A DNA stretch of 64,000 nt, taken from assembly GCA_039000515.1 (NCBI GenBank), contig JBCFYV010000001.1:14671928-14735927 (forward strand), given 5' to 3'. This DNA comes from Timema cristinae (Eukaryota > Arthropoda > Insecta > Phasmatodea > Timematidae). The position numbers and the translations under genes were made by a program. The notes under the pieces are model-generated. The model was not told the origin of the DNA, ran no database searches, and saw nothing but the letters and a program-made list of their open reading frames with translations. Every line of letters starts with the position of its first letter. Position 1 is the first letter of the stretch. Shown piece after piece: positions 26,198 to 37,200 of this stretch.

Positions 26198-26255
26198 CTC
26201 TTTGGTTGTGACATTCCACTTCAATCAAAGATATAAAATTTTTAGACCTCGTTAG
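26198..26255 (+). promoter_or_regulatory. Likely RPL10 5' UTR exon with TOP-like start
   Basis: A consensus donor (GTTAG|GTAAGT) ends at 26255 and pairs with an acceptor (TTTTTACAG) at 26409, seven bases before the RPL10 start codon. Upstream, CTCTTT at 26198 fits the pyrimidine start of ribosomal-protein mRNAs. The transcription start is inferred, not seen. Confidence 0.5.
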
Positions 26256-26415
26256 GTAAGTGTAATCTCATTTATAAATCTTTTAACATCTAATCTACCT
26301 TAAAACTTTGTTAATGTTATGAAACTTTTTGTGATAGTAGATAATGCTATAAATTTAAGTGAATAGTTTGAAAAAGTGTCATTTTAATCTTGGTTGTTGT
26401 TTTTTACAGTTGGAA

Positions 26416-29400
26416 ATGGGGCGACGACCAGCAAGATGGTAAGTTAGTAAGGTTTTATTTATAAGAAAAATAAAATCTTTAGCTAGTATTATCAATATAT
26501 TTAAAATTATTTTCTAAAATTGTTTCAATATGTGATATAACTTTTGTTTGACTCCTGTCATGGTTAGCTTAGTTTGCACAACATTGCACAAGATTAATTT
26601 CTCATGTGGGTTAGCCCCTTCTACAGACCCCGTATCTGTAAGGTAAGTAATGCTTAATTCCTAAGTCTTTATCAATCCGTAGAAGTTAACTCAATTTTAA
26701 ACCCAAGGAATAGTTAATACGTTTTTAGTATGGACTACCAATCACCAATGTAAATGTGTATATGCACATCAAAATGAAAGCACCACTAGCATTTCCATAG
26801 CAATTTCACTAACTAGCTCATGTTTTTAATATATTATTTGTGATTGCACCTAACCTACCTCTCAAATGTTTTAACCTGTATGTTTTTTCTATACATGTTG
26901 TGTAGTTATGTTAATAATTGTTCAGCTATGTGATATTGTTAGCTTCCCAACTATCTATCTACTTGTGCCTAGCTCTAGTACATTTAATTTCAGAGTTTAT
27001 AATAATAATAATACTTTACACCACGTCTTACTACCCGTTCGGGTTATACACTTAAGTTTTAATTCCTCTGATGGGCTTGGAATTGGGAAGGTTGAATATA
27101 GGGGAAGTGAACCCACATTTATGTGGAGGTAGAGTGAAAAACCATTTAGGAATAACCACTCCAGTTCACCCGAGTGAGATTTGAACCTTCGATCTCCCCG
27201 TCAGTCTAGCTCAACACAAAACTTGCGTGTTAACTAACTATACCACCGAGATGGGTTCAAAGGGTTTAATTTGGTGTTGTTTCTATTTTATCATTCGTTG
27301 GCACATTCACATGGTTACAGGTACAAACTGTGTAGACATGATTTCCAAATCCAAGCACTATAAGGATGCGGTCTTTACGAAGTTGGCTTTATAGATGGGA
27401 AACGCAGTTGAGTTGGGGAAAAACGCCACTACTACTATAAATATTAAAAATATTGATTTTGAACTTTATTTAAAACAAAATTTAGAGAAATTTTGGTTTT
27501 ATTATCGAGCAATAAAATAGGCTTCATTGATATGTCTGGCCCCTATGAGATTGTTCTACATTATTAATAATATTGCCACAAATAATACCTAACACATTTA
27601 ATACAGGAAAAAATCAAACTTAAAAAAATGTTTAATAGCTGTCATTTAAAAAAAGTTATGCCGGGATTACGATCAACTTAACGTAACGTTCACTTAAACG
27701 ACCTCCTTGTGTGTTTAAATGTAAGCGATCACGATGCACTTAACTTAACGTTGACTTGTAGTTAACTTAAAGTAAGAGATGTCTTGGGAGGTCTTTTACG
27801 TTACTTGAAGGGCCTCACGTGATCTAGCCAGCCAATCATTATGCGAGTGACGTCAACAGGGCTATTTAGTAATTCATTTGTTGGTATTATGACCATGTTT
27901 ACTCTTTAGCGTAAGTTTTAGTGATCAGACATTGAAACAAAATAATTAAACTTAAATAGGGAACTGAATTTATCAAAAAAGTTTAATAATATATATTTAT
28001 TATATTGATTGAAAACTGTAAACATTCACAGATCATCACTTACAAATAGTACAAAACCACAGATCATACTCGAGAATTGCATATGTTTGGCTCGAATTGT
28101 TAAGTTAAGTGAATCGTGATCACACATAAGTTAAGTTAACTTTAGGTGAACGTTACATTAAGTTACGTTAAGTTGATCGTGATCCTGGCATTATTGTTGC
28201 AATAAAGGGAAGACAATTAAAATTTGTATTAAATATTTGTTAAAGGGTGTCCCTTGTGTGGTTAGGATAGCCCTGTTGCAAAGATAACTTTTTATCTTTA
28301 TTTAAAGAGAAATTCTCATCTAATTTCACTATGCTCATGACAAATATTCAACAACTGGTGATATCAACATGTGTAGAAAGTGAAACTCTTAAGTTTCTAA
28401 GAAATATTTTATTTATTTTAACTAAAAAAAGTTAAAGCTATATAAGTTAAATGGAAAAAATCACCTGCCCTTAACTTGCGTTTCCAATATTTACAACTTA
28501 AACTTAGATTATTTTATGTAGGTCTACTTATTACTGCTCAGACCGACATATAAAAATATATTAGTCTAACCATTGAGTAGAAATTCTTATTATTTTGCTA
28601 AAACTCTGCTAATGTTTTACTATAATTAATTTGAAAATGTGACTGGTATTGACATATTTAGTACACATTTCAAAGTATTTGTACTTCCCATCTTAAAAGC
28701 CTTCAGAAAGAAAAGTGGCAACATTGCTCAAGTAAATGTTTACGAATGACAACAGGGTTCTATGTATCCTGTATGTTCCAGCTATCGCTACTGCAAGAAC
28801 AAGCCGTACCCCAAGTCCCGCTTCTGTCGCGGAGTTCCAGACCCTAAGATTCGGATCTTTGACCTGGGTAGGAAGAAAGCCCGCGTCGAAGATTTCCCTC
28901 TGTGTGTGCATCTTGTTTCCGATGAGTATGAGCAGTTGTCTTCGGAGGCTCTCGAGGCTGGCCGCATTTGTGCCAACAAGGTGACTTATTTGTTTCAATA
29001 TTATAGTAGTAATTTGCAAACGCGTCACATTGATATTTAAATGAGAACAAAACTTTTTTCTTTTCTTTATTAAATTCTTTGTTTATAAGCACAAACAATC
29101 AAACAAAAGCTAGATTCACATTTCAACAAAACTAGATAGCAGAACCCGCTTGAGTGGCACAGCAATTCATTTGTTATATGTTGACCCAAGATGCATTGCA
29201 TCACTAACTTAAAACAGCTGATAATAAACCTATTTTACTTGGGGTCCCTGAACCGTAGACAAAAAATTATAAAACTTGCTGAAACAATAAGCAGAGTTTA
29301 TTTCCCACCAGAACCCTTGCTGGGAGAAAGTCTTTCAGGAAAAATATTTTATTTATTTTGGCCAAAAAAGTTTTACTATTAAAACTGCAAAAACACCTTA

Positions 29401-32400
29401 ACTGGCACTCTTTACATCCCCACCTTAAGTTATTTTATTAAACACAGACAACCCTCTCTACTTCGTTGTTAATGGGCCTAAGCAGAATACACTTGTTTGG
29501 GTTTTGCCACTAAGCTCTTGCACTCTTGAAAGTGAAATGCAGTATTTGAGCGAGAGTCCTCCACTTTAGTCTCTTTCTGTATTGCAAAGGGAGACGACAA
29601 GCAATACAATGTATCATAGAAAGGGATGTAGACAGAATATTTAGTTTATAAACCTGGTCAACCTATCATGGTGAAGCAGGTAGCCCCCTACTGTAGTATT
29701 AGTATTACAAGGCTTCTTGTTACATGCTTTGGAGTATCAAATATGGGTCATGTGTATGTCCATTTACTCTCCTCCATACTAAAAATATCCACCATCACTA
29801 CCACTTATCGAGAAACAGAGAAACAAGCCAGTCTACTTTTGCCGCACCTGTATCTGGACTTTGCCGATTGGGCCCTTTTGCCAACTAAGCCGATATTTGT
29901 ATATTATACTATATAAATGCTTTTTTTCACACTATTTTGCTCGTCAGATGTAAGTAATCCTTTGCCATTTCTGAGTGTCATGAATAATGTAATTGTAATA
30001 TTTCATAATGTTTGACAAACTCATTTTTTCTCGAGACCTTCCTGCAACCGTCAGTAACATCCTTGCATCAATATTGCAATTGACTAGACTGCTGATGACA
30101 GGGTTCAAATCTCAGTCGGGTCTTCGGTGGTTTTTCTTAAATGGTTTACCACACTATGCAAATGCAGGTACATTTTATCTAAATTCAAACTTCTTAATCC
30201 CTCACTCATAATGTAATTAGTACACATACATATAACCTAAACCGATAGTAAGACGCAATGCTAAAAAACAATCAAGAGACTGGAATGAGGACTCTTGCTA
30301 CAATAGTAAAAAAACTCAACAGAGTATAAATTATTAGTGATTTCCACATACAAAATATGGGTCTTGAAATGTAGCTAAAAAGAGCACAAATAGTGTCTAT
30401 ATTGGTCATTTCGTGGTTTTCATATATCAAACCTGATATGTCATACTCTTTATTCCATGTTACAGTATATGGTGAAGAATTGCGGAAAGGACCAATTTCA
30501 CATCCGCATGCGGCTTCATCCCTTCCACGTTATCCGCATCAACAAGATGTTGTCATGTGCTGGGGCTGATAGGTGGGCTCATTGGCTTTTTATTATAATG
30601 GTTTCGTTTGATTACAAATCTAAAATTGGCTTTAATATTTTTGATTCTAGCTTACATTTGGATATGAGATGTATACTGAGATTTGGCTAGTAGTTTCAAG
30701 GTCATGTGGTGGTAAAATGTATGTAAGTTTTTATGAAACAAAGGAAAAGTGGCGCCAAACGGCGATTTTGAATTAAAACAGACCGGATGATAAAAAGGCA
30801 AGGCCTACAAACTTATCAGAAAACTATAGGCCTAAAAAGTTATGTTCTCATGTTAACATCAGTCCCTTTCTTCGCAGGAGAGAGTAAAACTCAGACTAGA
30901 CTGACAGTATGGCTAGAAGTAGTTTATGGTCATTTGTTGCACTTCTATCAGTTTATTTTAAAGGTGGGTCGAATCCACTATTTCTCGGATCCGAATCTAC
31001 ATTTTATTTTTGAATCTCGAATCGAGCAGATTGTTAAAAATTTTAATGATTTACAACTAGACCTACATTACACATCATAGGCCTAAACTGTAAGTCAAGA
31101 TTTTCAATCATGCTTTCAATTTTAAAACCAGTTGGGTGGTAAGAATTAACAGTATATGTTTACCTGTATATTTGAATAAATAGCCCATGCTGCCATATTC
31201 CACTTGTTGATTGTGCCTTTGAGGCCTAGTTTTTGGTGTGTATGCCTTGACCTTTTATCTGCTTTTCACTGTTTTATTCTAATAAATGTTATTTATAATT
31301 TAAATTCTCTGATAGTACAATTCAATAGAGGTGTGCGAAGCTTCAACTTGGCTTCGAAAATTCGAAACAAATGTCAGCCTCGACTTTGCTTTGAAAATAA
31401 TTTCAGCTTTGAAGCTTCATCAATAAAATATTGACAGCTAATACTCGATTTATGGTCACTTATTGCCATTTATATATAATATAAAACTATACTTACATTT
31501 GGAAAAAATCTTAAGTAACTTGATTTATTGGAATAAGAATGAAATATTAGTAACAATAACTACATTAAAACAATTTCTAAGTAATTTCAATATGTAAATT
31601 TTAATAAAAAATGTTTTTTTTAGTGTCAAAAACCAACAAAAATGTATTCAAACTTTGATTCAACTTTGAGAATATTTCATATATTCGATTTGAGTTTGCT
31701 TCTAATTGAAATGGTGGACTTTGCACACCCCTACAATTCAAACAATTCCCATTTTTCTTCAATCATTGGCCACCCCTCATAGATGAATTTGTGTGTTTAT
31801 ATGATTGGTGATTAATGCAGACTCCAGACTGGGATGCGTGGCGCTTTTGGCAAACCACAGGGCACAGTGGCACGTGTTCGCATAGGCCAACCCATCATGA
31901 GTGTACGCACAAGTGACCGTCACCGCGCTACAGTCATAGAGGCTTTGAGGAGGGCCAAGTTCAAGTTTCCCGGCAGACAGAAGGTAGCTGTTACTCTTGT
32001 CTCTCTTGACTAGTGGAATTGATCACATGCTAGACGTGTTTTGTTTGCCCGACTATCAACTCATCTTATTAACGTCTTTAGAGGTGATTTGGCACAAGAA
32101 AGTAATTTCTCCATTGCTGCACATCACTTTGGGTCTAGGTTATTAAGTAGTTTAAAAACCATTTTACCCAGTTGCTATTATTTTATTTGTTTATCAATGT
32201 GTTTTATCTTTTTATTTGTTTCCATCCACCTTTCCTATTCTTTCTTTCAAATATAATAAAACTACTTCAAAAAGTGAAAATAATTTTTTCATTAGAGTAA
32301 TTATTATGTGTGTGTATAAGAGACCATAATTATGATTCAAATATGTTGTGTTGACAGATCTATGTATCCAAGAAGTGGGGGTTCACCAAGTATGAGCGGG

Positions 32401-32528
32401 AAGAGTACGAGGGACTGAGAGACGATGGTAGGCTGGCTATGGACGGTTGTAACGTCAAGTACCGGCCAGAGCACGGGCCTCTGGATGTATGGAAGAAGGT
32501 CCAGGTGGAGTTGGCACAGATTGCTTGA
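26416..32528 (+). CDS. RPL10: 60S ribosomal protein L10 (uL16), 5 coding exons
   Basis: Coding exons 26416-26438, 28782-28980, 30466-30572, 31821-31983 and 32358-32528 join in phase to give 220 residues, the usual length. The start [20 protein letters not shown] is the invariant eukaryotic L10 N-terminus. Further blocks are [69 protein letters not shown] and [19 protein letters not shown]. The C-terminus ([12 protein letters not shown]) is insect-like. The protein sits at the tRNA corridor of the large subunit and is a late-joining assembly factor. No frameshift or missing residue is seen, so this is the functional gene and not a retrocopy. Introns carry a PIF/Harbinger-like MITE (27659), a hAT-like MITE (31326) and SINEs. 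A poly(A) signal follows at 32543. Confidence 0.98.
27012..27257 (-). repeat. tRNA-derived SINE, family A, RPL10 intron
   Basis: Nearly intact reverse copy. The tail CCCGTTCGGGTTATACAC is followed upstream by an AATAATAAT run. The head in sense orientation reads TCGGTGGTATAGTTAGTTAAC, a useful family reference for the 5' end. Confidence 0.8.
27659..28190. mobile_element. PIF/Harbinger-like MITE with TTA duplication
   Basis: 532 bases with long inverted ends: left TGCCGGGATTACGATCAACT, right (reversed) TGCCAGGATCACGATCAACT, continuing through TTAACGTAAC. Both sides are flanked by TTA (27656-27658, 28191-28193), the target duplication typical of PIF/Harbinger. Subterminal AACTTAACG motifs repeat inside both arms. 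There is no transposase, so it is non-autonomous. It lies in RPL10 intron 1 of the coding region. Confidence 0.85.
30070..30268 (+). repeat. tRNA-derived SINE, family A, 5'-truncated
   Basis: Starts inside the head (GACTAGACTGCTGATGACAG), has B box GGTTCAAATC and ends CGATAGTAAGACGCAATGC. RPL10 intron. Confidence 0.7.
30738..31300. repeat. Dispersed repeat, copy 1, starts GGCGCCAAACGGC
   Basis: Shares its start (ACAAAGGAAAARTGGCGCCAAACGGC in both, given with R for A/G) and several later blocks with 32625-33020. One block (GAGAGAGTAAAACTCAGACT) matches the other copy in reverse, so the element contains inverted segments. It is of unknown class. Confidence 0.55.
31326..31733. mobile_element. 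hAT-like MITE with 8-bp target duplication
   Basis: 408 bases. The left end is TAGAGGTGTGCGAAGCTTC and the right end, reversed, is TAGGGGTGTGCAAAGTCC. It is flanked on both sides by CAATTCAA (31318-31325 and 31734-31741), the 8-base duplication expected of hAT. Inside are TTCGAA-rich subterminal repeats and an AT-rich core with no transposase. It is the reference copy for related ends at 895, 2241, 10804, 38770 and 42628. Confidence 0.9.
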
Positions 32529-32542
32529 ACATTGCTTACGTG

Positions 32543-32548
32543 AATAAA
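32543..32548 (+). terminator. RPL10 poly(A) signal
   Basis: AATAAA 15 bases after the stop codon, giving a very short 3' UTR, as is common for ribosomal protein genes. Confidence 0.85.
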
Positions 32549-32624
32549 ACTGTTTTAGATAGTTCCTGGATTACCCTTTATTATTACAATTACAACCTTT
32601 CCTATACATGTAATACACTTATAC

Positions 32625-33020
32625 AAAGGAAAAATGGCGCCAAACGGCTCTTTTAAATTAAATGTTGTAAAAAGGATTGAGGGAAAATTGTAGTCTTCAA
32701 AGTTCATGATTAAAGATGCAACATAACACACAACTAATTTTCAAGGTACATCAGTCCCATTCTTCGGCAGTTTATAGGTAAACACTGACTGGATAAAATC
32801 AAGAAACAGGCAACAACAGTATCCAAGTGACCATGACCTACCTCTAGCCATGCTGCCATAGTCCAGTCTGTGTTTTACTCTCTTCTGCTAAAGAAGGGGA
32901 TTCACTTACCCCGAACATAACATAATTATGTGTTTTACTTGAGGACTACAGTTTTCTGGTGTGTAGGCCTTGCCCTTCTATCCACTGGTCAATGTTTAAC
33001 TTATTCATTCAATAAATATC
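32625..33020. repeat. Dispersed repeat, copy 2
   Basis: Second copy of the element at 30738, with the same GGCGCCAAACGGC start and a shared end block (GGTGTGTAGGCCTTGCCCTT against GGTGTGTATGCCTTGACCTT). It begins about 100 bases after the RPL10 stop codon. Confidence 0.55.
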
Positions 33021-33600
33021 AACTAACTTACACCTACTATGTTATTGGATAGGCATGTGCAAAGCTGATTAATCATAATTTTAATTTAGGAAACTTTTGC
33101 CTTATGCTTGAAAAAAATATGTTGTGCTAGTTACTTAACTTTATGCACTAAAATCACTTAGAAAATAGTTATTATTCCACTATTGTACATATTTAATTTT
33201 AAGCCAACACATCCATTCAGTATTCCAACATGAAATTCTATTCATACACACCTCGGCTCATTGGCAATAACTTAACTGTGAATGTTTTTTCGATGTGATA
33301 TTAAACCAAATTATATTTGCCCACCATACACTTAATTCATAAATAATGATTCTGACTTGGAATTTCTATCATTTAAAAGAAAAGGCAGTATACAGAATTA
33401 GGTGATTTTTAATGTGACCATTATTAGTTATTTAGCTGTGGAAGGAGAATAAAGTGCCAGCAGATATGACAACTAATATTCAATAAAGGTGATAGGAAAA
33501 GGTACCAATTCTGTGCAGCGAATACAATAGTATTTGGAATGTTGGTGAATGTTTTATGGAATGGACAGTTTGATGTGTCAATATTGGGATGTCGCCAGTC

Positions 33601-34290
33601 AGTGGTTGTCTGGTAGAGATCTACTAGATAGGTATGACCTTGTCGGCTTTATCCAGCAGTTGTCTTGTAGAGTTACTAGATAGGTACAGCCTTGTCAGCT
33701 TTATCCAGCAGTTGTCTTGTAGAGTTACTAGATGGATACAGCCTTGTCAGCTTTATCCAGCAGTTGTCTTGTATAGTTACTAGATGGATACAGCCTTGTC
33801 GACTTTAGCCAGCAGTTGTCTCGTAGAGTTACTAGATAGGTACAGCCTTGTCGGCTTTATCCAGCAGTTGTCTTGTAGAGTTACTAGATAGGTACAGCCT
33901 TGTCAGCTTTATCCAGCAGTTGTCTTGTAGAGTTACTAGATAGGTACAGCCTTGTCGGCTTTATCCAGCAGTTGTCTTGTAGAGTTACTAGATAGGTACA
34001 GCCTTGTCTTGTAGAGTTACTAGATGGATACAGCCTTGTCGACTTTATCCAGCAGTTGTCTCGTAGAGTTACTAGATAGGTACAGCCTTGTCGGCTTTAT
34101 TCAGCAGTTGTCTTTTAGATTTACTAGATAGATACAGCCTTGTTGGCTTTATCCAGCAGTTGTCTTTTAGATTTACTAGATAGATACAGCCTTGTTGGCT
34201 TTATCCAGCAGTTGTCTTGTAGAGTTATTAGATAGGTAAAGCCTTGTCGGCTGTAGCACAGCCAACTGTAGCCAGCAGTTGTCTGGTAGA
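33601..34290. repeat. 52-bp minisatellite from the MGRN1 stop-codon end
   Basis: About 12 units. Reversed, a unit reads TCTACAAGACAACTGCTGGA and then TAAAGCCGACAAGGCTGTAC, ending CTATCTAG. This is the same sequence as the last coding bases of MGRN1 exon 13 (STRQLL ... ADKALPI and stop). The array starts in the coding end and fills the 3' UTR. Confidence 0.95.
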
Positions 34291-37200
34291 GCTACTGGAA
34301 CTGTAGCTGTCTCCACTAGACCTGGTACTCAGGTGACTCGTGGTACTAAGAGGGGTCCCTGGGAGAGAGACTCCCATCCAGCGGCCTGGGGTGCTTTCCA
34401 CAGACGATATTCTCTCCTGTCAACCAGAAAATAAACCATATTAAAATAAAACATGGACTTAGTAACTTTCTGAATATAGACCTGTGCAAATTTCTGTAAA
34501 TACCATTAGTTAAAAACGATCATAATAATGTGATAGATTTTAACAATAAATAGTAGGGCTGTTCAAGACGAGAAAAGAAACTCCTCTTGAAAGTTAAAAA
34601 AGAGTTGAAATATTTGATAAAAAGTAACTGCCCTAAGAAATTTACAAATCAAATCAAAAAATTATTTCTAACCAATATTGCTTTTAAATCTCAAATGTTA
34701 CCCGCCTCAGTGGCGTGGTTGGTTAACACGCTAAGGGCGAGAAGGATCAAAGTTGGAATCTTGGCCGGGTGAGGTGGTTTTTCCTAAATGGTTTTCCACT
34801 CTCCCTCCATGCAAATGTGGTTCAATTCCTCTAGATTCAACATTCCCAATTCCTAATCCATCAGTGTAATAAGTACTTAAGTGTATAACCAGAACGGGTA
34901 GTAACATACGGTGCTAAATAAAAAAAGTTGACATTATAAACTGTTACACTAAAAAAATAAATTTTAAATGGGGGTGCAACAATCCATATTGTATAAATTG
35001 CATCAGAAATGTGTATGAATCATCTTTCAAGTGTTTGATTGAACTATAAGATAATCCAAAGCCATGCCAAAAGGAATGTAGCACTATAAACTTATAAACT
35101 ATACATTTACTTTAGTAAACAATTTACATTTTTGTACTTTCAAAGGAAGTTGTCTTGTCCTCTTATCTTAATATCACCTTGAATTTAAAAAGTGGTTTTC
35201 GCACATCCCTAAACAATATCCATCTTGAATTCAATCATAAGCTTTCAGTGAGTCACATTTTTGCCTATCAACCTACCTCGCTCTTAAGGGCTCATGCTTA
35301 GGGCCCAGGGCTTAAGAAGAAAAAGTCTTCCTTGTGGAAACTCTGGAGCATTGACTTTACATCAGTTACATGCACAATATTTGGCAACTAAACAAATCTA
35401 TGAATATTAAAAGTTCACTCGATTCTTACACTGAAGTAGAAAGATACTAGTCTTAAGTTCTCTCTCGAAATGTTAAAATTGTTTTAACAGTTAATGGGGA
35501 CACAATTGGGATTATATTTTTTTAAGTGTAAACCCTGAAGTTATGTAATATCACAGAGTTGAGTGATGAGACATTATACTGCAGTTAATATTTGGATATA
35601 TATGCACATATAAATACAGCCATGTGATGAAAATAGGGAGAGATTAACAAAGAAGTTGTTGGATATTGAAGCCGAGAGGACGACCATGGACAAGTAGTGA
35701 AGACTGGGTTATGGTGAAGGAGGAGAAGTAGTGGGAGAACGGAGATTGTTTGACATGATTGATATTAAGAGGTTAGCCATCTTACAAGGTCAAGTTCAAG
35801 TTTTGAATCGGGGGTGAAGGGCTTTTGAATGGAACTTTTCAATAAGATATCTGATGACCAGGTGGTTTAGGGGTAAGGTGTCAGACTTCTGTGCTAGGGG
35901 TCCGGGGTTCAATCCTCGGTCCCGGCACAGATCTATCTGATAGCCAAACACTGCCTCTACCTCTGACAAAACGTGTATTAATCACAACTTGTGAATGTGG
36001 GGAATGCCAGGCCTCCACCCTGGTTCGAATCCCACGTTAAACTATAGGTCCTCCATTTCATCTCACAATCACCCTACCATTACACATTAGTGTAAGTGCG
36101 TGTAAACCGAACGGGTAGTAAGATGATGATAATAAAATGTCATGAAAATCCTCATCAGGATAAATTAATTTCACTCCAAACAATTTGTGGAGATAAAAGA
36201 CTTGATTTATTAAGGAAATTTAAATACAGCCAGTTTCATAGTCAAACTTAGTATGCCTCAAATGCAGCGCTACACTAAATATAGACTACACTCACCTAAA
36301 CCAGAATGGAATGGCACAGTTTTGCATATGAAACTAGCCCATTCCACTGAGTTAAGGTCGGTGTCGTTCTGTATTTAGTGTAGCACTGCATCACTTGTAC
36401 TAAGTCTGACTATGAAACTGGCTTTACATCCCTTAATAACTCATAATATAAATACATAACTCAAAAGGTTTTCAATGCTCTGTTATTCAGTCATTTAACT
36501 AATTCTTTGTGTGCTGTTAAGAGGTTTAAGATAAACTTTGAAAATTTGTAGTTTTTGTGAGCTTATCAGTTGTCAACTGTTATTTGACTTTTACTTGTCC
36601 CAACAAAATAACTTATTCAATTGTCTAATGTTCTAACTAGTTAATGCATGCAATGATTTTGATAGTTCAAGAGAAGAGTTGAAGGAATAAAAACTTAAAA
36701 TAAAATAAAGCTTTGATTTTTTTTAAATATTTAATTTCCAGAAACATAAAATACAACACAATTAAAATTAACATGAGCCAAGAAGCACCGTGTATTAAAT
36801 AGCCAGAGGGGCTGCAACTTAACCTAACCACAGCGATTTAAACCACTCAACCCGTTAGTTTTAAAGTTTGTACTACTGTTTGTCTGGGGGGGGCATGAGG
36901 CCTCAAATGAACCAATCACCAAGGAAAACAAAAGCTGTTGTGTTTATTGCAGAATTAGCCGAGGGAATAAAAAACACTTTAATCTGTTAAGAAAGCTAGT
37001 TGTTTGGAACTTGGTCATTAGATTATAAAATAATTTTGTTTGCTATTGTTTATTATAAAAACACACAGACACTGTGTAAAATTAACCATACATGCAAGAC
37101 ATATACAATATAGATCTACTAAAATTACAAATGTAAGCTTAAACCTATATCAATAACATGATGTACATTATATAAAGTGCAATTACTTTTTACATATTTA

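Noticed and set aside
28380..29400. Two similar AATATTTTATTTATTTT blocks in RPL10 introns as possible snoRNAs
   Set aside because: No paired C/D boxes or H/ACA hairpins could be made out; the similarity is mostly AT-rich sequence.
35858..35935. A tRNA gene
   Set aside because: The A and B boxes belong to a SINE head, which continues into the family body and tail, and the cloverleaf is incomplete.
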